64,000 bases of DNA from Acanthosoma haemorrhoidale (lineage: Eukaryota > Arthropoda > Insecta > Hemiptera > Acanthosomatidae), in the NCBI GenBank assembly GCA_930367205.1, contig OV884009.1:40123841-40187840 (forward strand), read 5' to 3'. The notes beneath the pieces were generated by a model. That model was given only the letters and a program-made list of their open reading frames with translations. It was not told where the DNA came from and ran no database searches. The position numbers and the translations under genes are program-made. Shown here one piece after another: positions 61,387-64,000 of the stretch. Every line of letters starts with the position of its first letter. The first letter of the stretch is position 1.

Positions 61387-62937
61387 TCAAGAAATTAAGT
61401 TGATGGCTGCAGGTGCATGAGGGCTGTTATTTGGGTGATAAACCCTTGTTGCCAAAATGTTGATAGGCTCTTGTTGTCCGGGATGGTATACAACTGGGAT
61501 GGTTGGTGTAGGGTTTCGTAAGGAATTGGTAGTTTTACATTTTTTAAGGTAGTAGAGGATTACAATTATAATAGCTGCCCCTATAATTAAATAAAAATAA
61601 AAATAAGTATTGGATTGATTAAATATAAGTGGTTCTAAAACTATGTCTGTTATATTTAGGTTTTCTATTTCGCTTATATTTGCGATTACATCTATATCTA
61701 TTTTATTATACAATTTGTTTATGGTGGAGTCTATTATATGTCTTGAAATTTTGGGGAGTTCTTTGTAACAATCATTTTGATCTAGGGTAAGTAAGCTAAC
61801 GGGTGGTAGGTATACAGTATCATTAGTAAGGCAATTGTCTAATTTGGAGAGGTTAGTGGTTATAAAACTGTTTATATTATCTATATATCTAATGTTAGTA
61901 TTGGTTAATTTATATTTGCATGCATTCATCGTTCCAGATGAAATAATATTATTTATACAAGTATTATTTAAAATAAAAAGGTTTTTACAGTAATATTCAT
62001 TGTTTAAAAATGTACAATTTGTTGTATATAACATATTAAATTTTTTTATTATAATAGTTTCGTCTATATCTAAAGTTACATATTGGTTGTTAATTTTTAC
62101 AGGCGAAGGTATGAGTAAATAAGTCTTTATATTTGGGGTTGCCTTAGGAAGGTCTACAAAGATATGGAGTGTTTCATTATGAGTAGTGCAGTAAATTTTA
62201 CTCATTATCCACAGGATTTCAGGATTCCTAGAAGCTAGATTTACATTTTGGTTTATGTCATGTAGTATTTGGGACATTAATGATGAGTGTGTGATGCCAA
62301 TTTTGCATAGTTCCAGTGTTAATGTAAGTTCATCTATTTTGTTGTGTAGGTGTGTCAGAATTATGTACATGTCAAAGAATGTCATTTCCTTGTTTATCTT
62401 CATTATGTTGTCTTGTTCTGTTTTAAAATTATTATTAATTAATTGTATGTCCTTTTGAAAGTTTTTAATTACGTGTTTATTAAGTTTTATGTCTTGTTCT
62501 ATGTTGTGTTCTATATTATAGTTGTTCCGTCCTAACTCATTTATTACTTCGTCATAATGTGATTTGTCATCAGCTGTCATGGTGCCAGTAAGCCAGCTGA
62601 GAGCTGTTCCAAGTCCGTTTATTAGTCCTCTCTTAGTTCGTTTGTTGTGTGATTTTAATAGATTTAATTTGTTTTGTGTTTGTATGATAAGGTTTTTGAT
62701 TATAGGGTATGTCGGTAGGTCCCTATAAGATGGTACATTGTTCTGTATATTGTTTAGTTCCTTGTCAAGTAAGCTAATGTCATAAAAATGGTATGTCCTG
62801 TAGTAATTTTCTATTACCTTTGCGTTCTTTATAGTGTAATGTAGGACTCCGGGGTTATCTCTTATATCAGTCACTGTCATAGTATATGTTAATGTCCATA
62901 GAAGTGTCTGGATTAGTACTGTCCGAGTAGGATTCAT
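61387..62937 (-). CDS. env: envelope fusion glycoprotein of an insect endogenous retrovirus
   Basis: Intact 516-codon frame. The family (errantivirus Env, related to baculovirus F proteins) mediates membrane fusion. Visible features: a hydrophobic N-terminus (residues 6-20) suited to a signal peptide; a basic furin-type site ending RTKR at residue 103, followed by a glycine-rich hydrophobic segment (104-120) fitting the fusion peptide; a long helical, coiled-coil-like part (about 125-230); a cysteine-rich region with several Asn-X-Ser/Thr sites; one transmembrane helix at 445-464; and a cytoplasmic tail of about 52 residues. The gene begins 71 bp inside the end of pol in another frame, as expected for a product of a spliced RNA. 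No stop or frameshift is seen. Whether it is expressed is unknown. Confidence 0.9.
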   Translation of the reverse strand: MNPTRTVLIQTLLWTLTYTMTVTDIRDNPGVLHYTIKNAKVIENYYRTYHFYDISLLDKELNNIQNNVPSYRDLPTYPIIKNLIIQTQNKLNLLKSHNKRTKRGLINGLGTALSWLTGTMTADDKSHYDEVINELGRNNYNIEHNIEQDIKLNKHVIKNFQKDIQLINNNFKTEQDNIMKINKEMTFFDMYIILTHLHNKIDELTLTLELCKIGITHSSLMSQILHDINQNVNLASRNPEILWIMSKIYCTTHNETLHIFVDLPKATPNIKTYLLIPSPVKINNQYVTLDIDETIIIKKFNMLYTTNCTFLNNEYYCKNLFILNNTCINNIISSGTMNACKYKLTNTNIRYIDNINSFITTNLSKLDNCLTNDTVYLPPVSLLTLDQNDCYKELPKISRHIIDSTINKLYNKIDIDVIANISEIENLNITDIVLEPLIFNQSNTYFYFYLIIGAAIIIVILYYLKKCKTTNSLRNPTPTIPVVYHPGQQEPINILATRVYHPNNSPHAPAAINLIS

Positions 62938-64000
62938 TTTCTCCTTCTGAAACAGTAATGTTTGGTCTCGGTCTCAAGTGTTGTTTACGTGGTCTTTTGA
63001 TCCTATTTATATGTGTTTTGTTTATTTCTTTTCTGTCTTTGTACAACAGTACGGGTCTGTAGGGATTATTGTATTTGCGGTGATGGGTTGTTTTTATATA
63101 TATCTGTTCGTCATTTATGTCAGGTGGGTCTTCGCGATTTGTATTTAATAACTCTGTTCTATTTTCTTTTTCTGTCACGATTTTATTCCGTATTAGTTCA
63201 TGTATTATGTTCTTTTCGTCATGGTATTTTTGTACGTATTGTTCTTTTATTTCTATTTGTTTGTTAGGTCTTCTTGTTATTCCGAATGTTATTTCGTCCG
63301 GTGTCATGTTTAGTTTAGAGTTTAAGGTATTGTTGTATGCTATTGTTGCTAGCATTAGTCTGTTATTTAATGATGTGTTTGTTAGTTCTTTTTCGTTAAG
63401 TGTTCGTAATATTTCGATGAGTGTACTATGTGCTCTGTTTAGTGTTCCTAATGAATTAGGATTTCCTGGGGTCACGTAAATTGGTTCGATTTCGTTAGTT
63501 TGTAAGAAGTTGAGTACTAAATTATTTTTGTATTCTTTGCCGTTGTCCATTTTTATCGATACGGGTGTTGGATATAGTGTTAAGTAAAGTTTAATGGCTT
63601 CGCATATGTTAATTCCAGTTACGGCTGGTATCATGTGTGTAAATAGTCTTTTCGAGAATGTGTCAATTATAGTTACGATATATTTTCTGTCAAAATGTAA
63701 TGTGTCTATCATTAATTCTTCGAACGGTCTATTTGGTGTTGGTGTTATCATGTACTTTGTTTTTATAGGATTGCGTTCGTATTTAGTTTTCTTACATGTC
63801 TTACAATTGTTAATAAAGTCATTAATTGTTTCTTTCATTAACGGGAAGTAGTATAATTTTCTAAGTTTGTCGTATGTTTCGATTGTGCCTCTGTGGGATG
63901 TTTTTCCTATGTGGTAGTCATTAATTATTTCAATTTGTCCTTCTTTGTCTAAGATATCGGTTACATAGTTTTTGTATCTTTTTAGTTTAACTGTTGGGTA
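62867..64000 (-). CDS. pol: pol (integrase part) of the insect endogenous retrovirus, continues beyond the window
   Basis: Open from the right window edge to the stop at 62867, without a break. Integrase parts in order: His-His-Cys-Cys zinc domain (YHIGKTSHRG near 63900; CKTC at 63790-63805); catalytic core with aspartates at MIDTL and KMDNG (residues 45 and 98 counted from the methionine at 63838); then LNRAHSTLIE, where asparagine 134 (codon 63437-63439) stands exactly 35 residues after the second aspartate, in place of the catalytic glutamate; then a C-terminal domain with NPYRPVLLYKD and HINRIKR, and a basic-to-acidic tail. Protease, polymerase and RNase H lie outside the window. The substitution should abolish strand transfer if the family needs a DDE triad. 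Confidence 0.9.
   Translation of the reverse strand, partial: YPTVKLKRYKNYVTDILDKEGQIEIINDYHIGKTSHRGTIETYDKLRKLYYFPLMKETINDFINNCKTCKKTKYERNPIKTKYMITPTPNRPFEELMIDTLHFDRKYIVTIIDTFSKRLFTHMIPAVTGINICEAIKLYLTLYPTPVSIKMDNGKEYKNNLVLNFLQTNEIEPIYVTPGNPNSLGTLNRAHSTLIEILRTLNEKELTNTSLNNRLMLATIAYNNTLNSKLNMTPDEITFGITRRPNKQIEIKEQYVQKYHDEKNIIHELIRNKIVTEKENRTELLNTNREDPPDINDEQIYIKTTHHRKYNNPYRPVLLYKDRKEINKTHINRIKRPRKQHLRPRPNITVSEGENESYSDSTNPDTSMDINIYYDSD

Noticed and set aside
63013..63851. Long plus-strand frames opposite pol
   Set aside because: Shadows of the pol frame on the opposite strand; pol shows clear integrase motifs.

Overview
The window looks like intergenic or intronic DNA from an arthropod, most likely an insect. 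It is AT-rich and eukaryotic. It holds one intact cytosolic tRNA-Leu gene, a retroelement with an insect-type envelope gene, three LTRs of a Ty3/Gypsy element whose primer site matches insect tRNA-Ser(GCT), and many jockey-type non-LTR fragments. No host protein gene could be identified with confidence. The best host-like candidate is a possible exon pair with one membrane segment on the minus strand at 26.5-27.2 kb, with no family recognised.

Layout. 0-3.6 kb: a pure (GA)96 microsatellite beside a promoter-like stretch on the minus strand, then a short jockey-type 3' tail. 3.6-5.7 kb: a complete 1.17 kb LTR, primer-binding site and decayed gag of a tRNA-Ser-primed Ty3/Gypsy element (Mag-like). 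Two more LTRs of this family lie on the minus strand at 14.8-15.6 and 54.9-55.6 kb. 7.4-11.4 kb: a jockey copy with an inverted 5' part, another jockey 3' end, a dead THAP/P-element-like transposase, and a 220 bp terminal-inverted-repeat element with perfect 29 bp ends. 13.5-21 kb: a dispersed-repeat pair, a 5'-truncated LINE with a 12 bp target-site duplication, two jockey copies in series, and a decayed reverse transcriptase. 30.3-31.3 kb: the tRNA-Leu(CAG) gene between two diverged direct repeats. 33-40 kb: LINE 3' ends. 42.4-44.2 kb: a LINE reverse transcriptase with a 95 bp poly(A) tail and a single stop codon at its catalytic YADD box. 45.8-50.1 kb: a jockey-type element with recognisable ORF1 and ORF2 endonuclease, then a diverged 3' UTR. 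51-60 kb: more LINE 3' ends and an endonuclease fragment.

61.1-64.0 kb: the 3' half of an endogenous insect retrovirus (errantivirus type) on the minus strand. It has pol with the integrase domain, overlapped by an intact 516-codon envelope gene, then a polypurine stretch and an LTR carrying a TATA box, initiator and poly(A) signal. Its integrase has aspartate-35-asparagine where a glutamate is expected.

No new multi-gene system is visible. The signals most worth checking are the integrase substitution in an otherwise open provirus, the perfect-TIR element, the repeats around the tRNA gene and the candidate exon pair.
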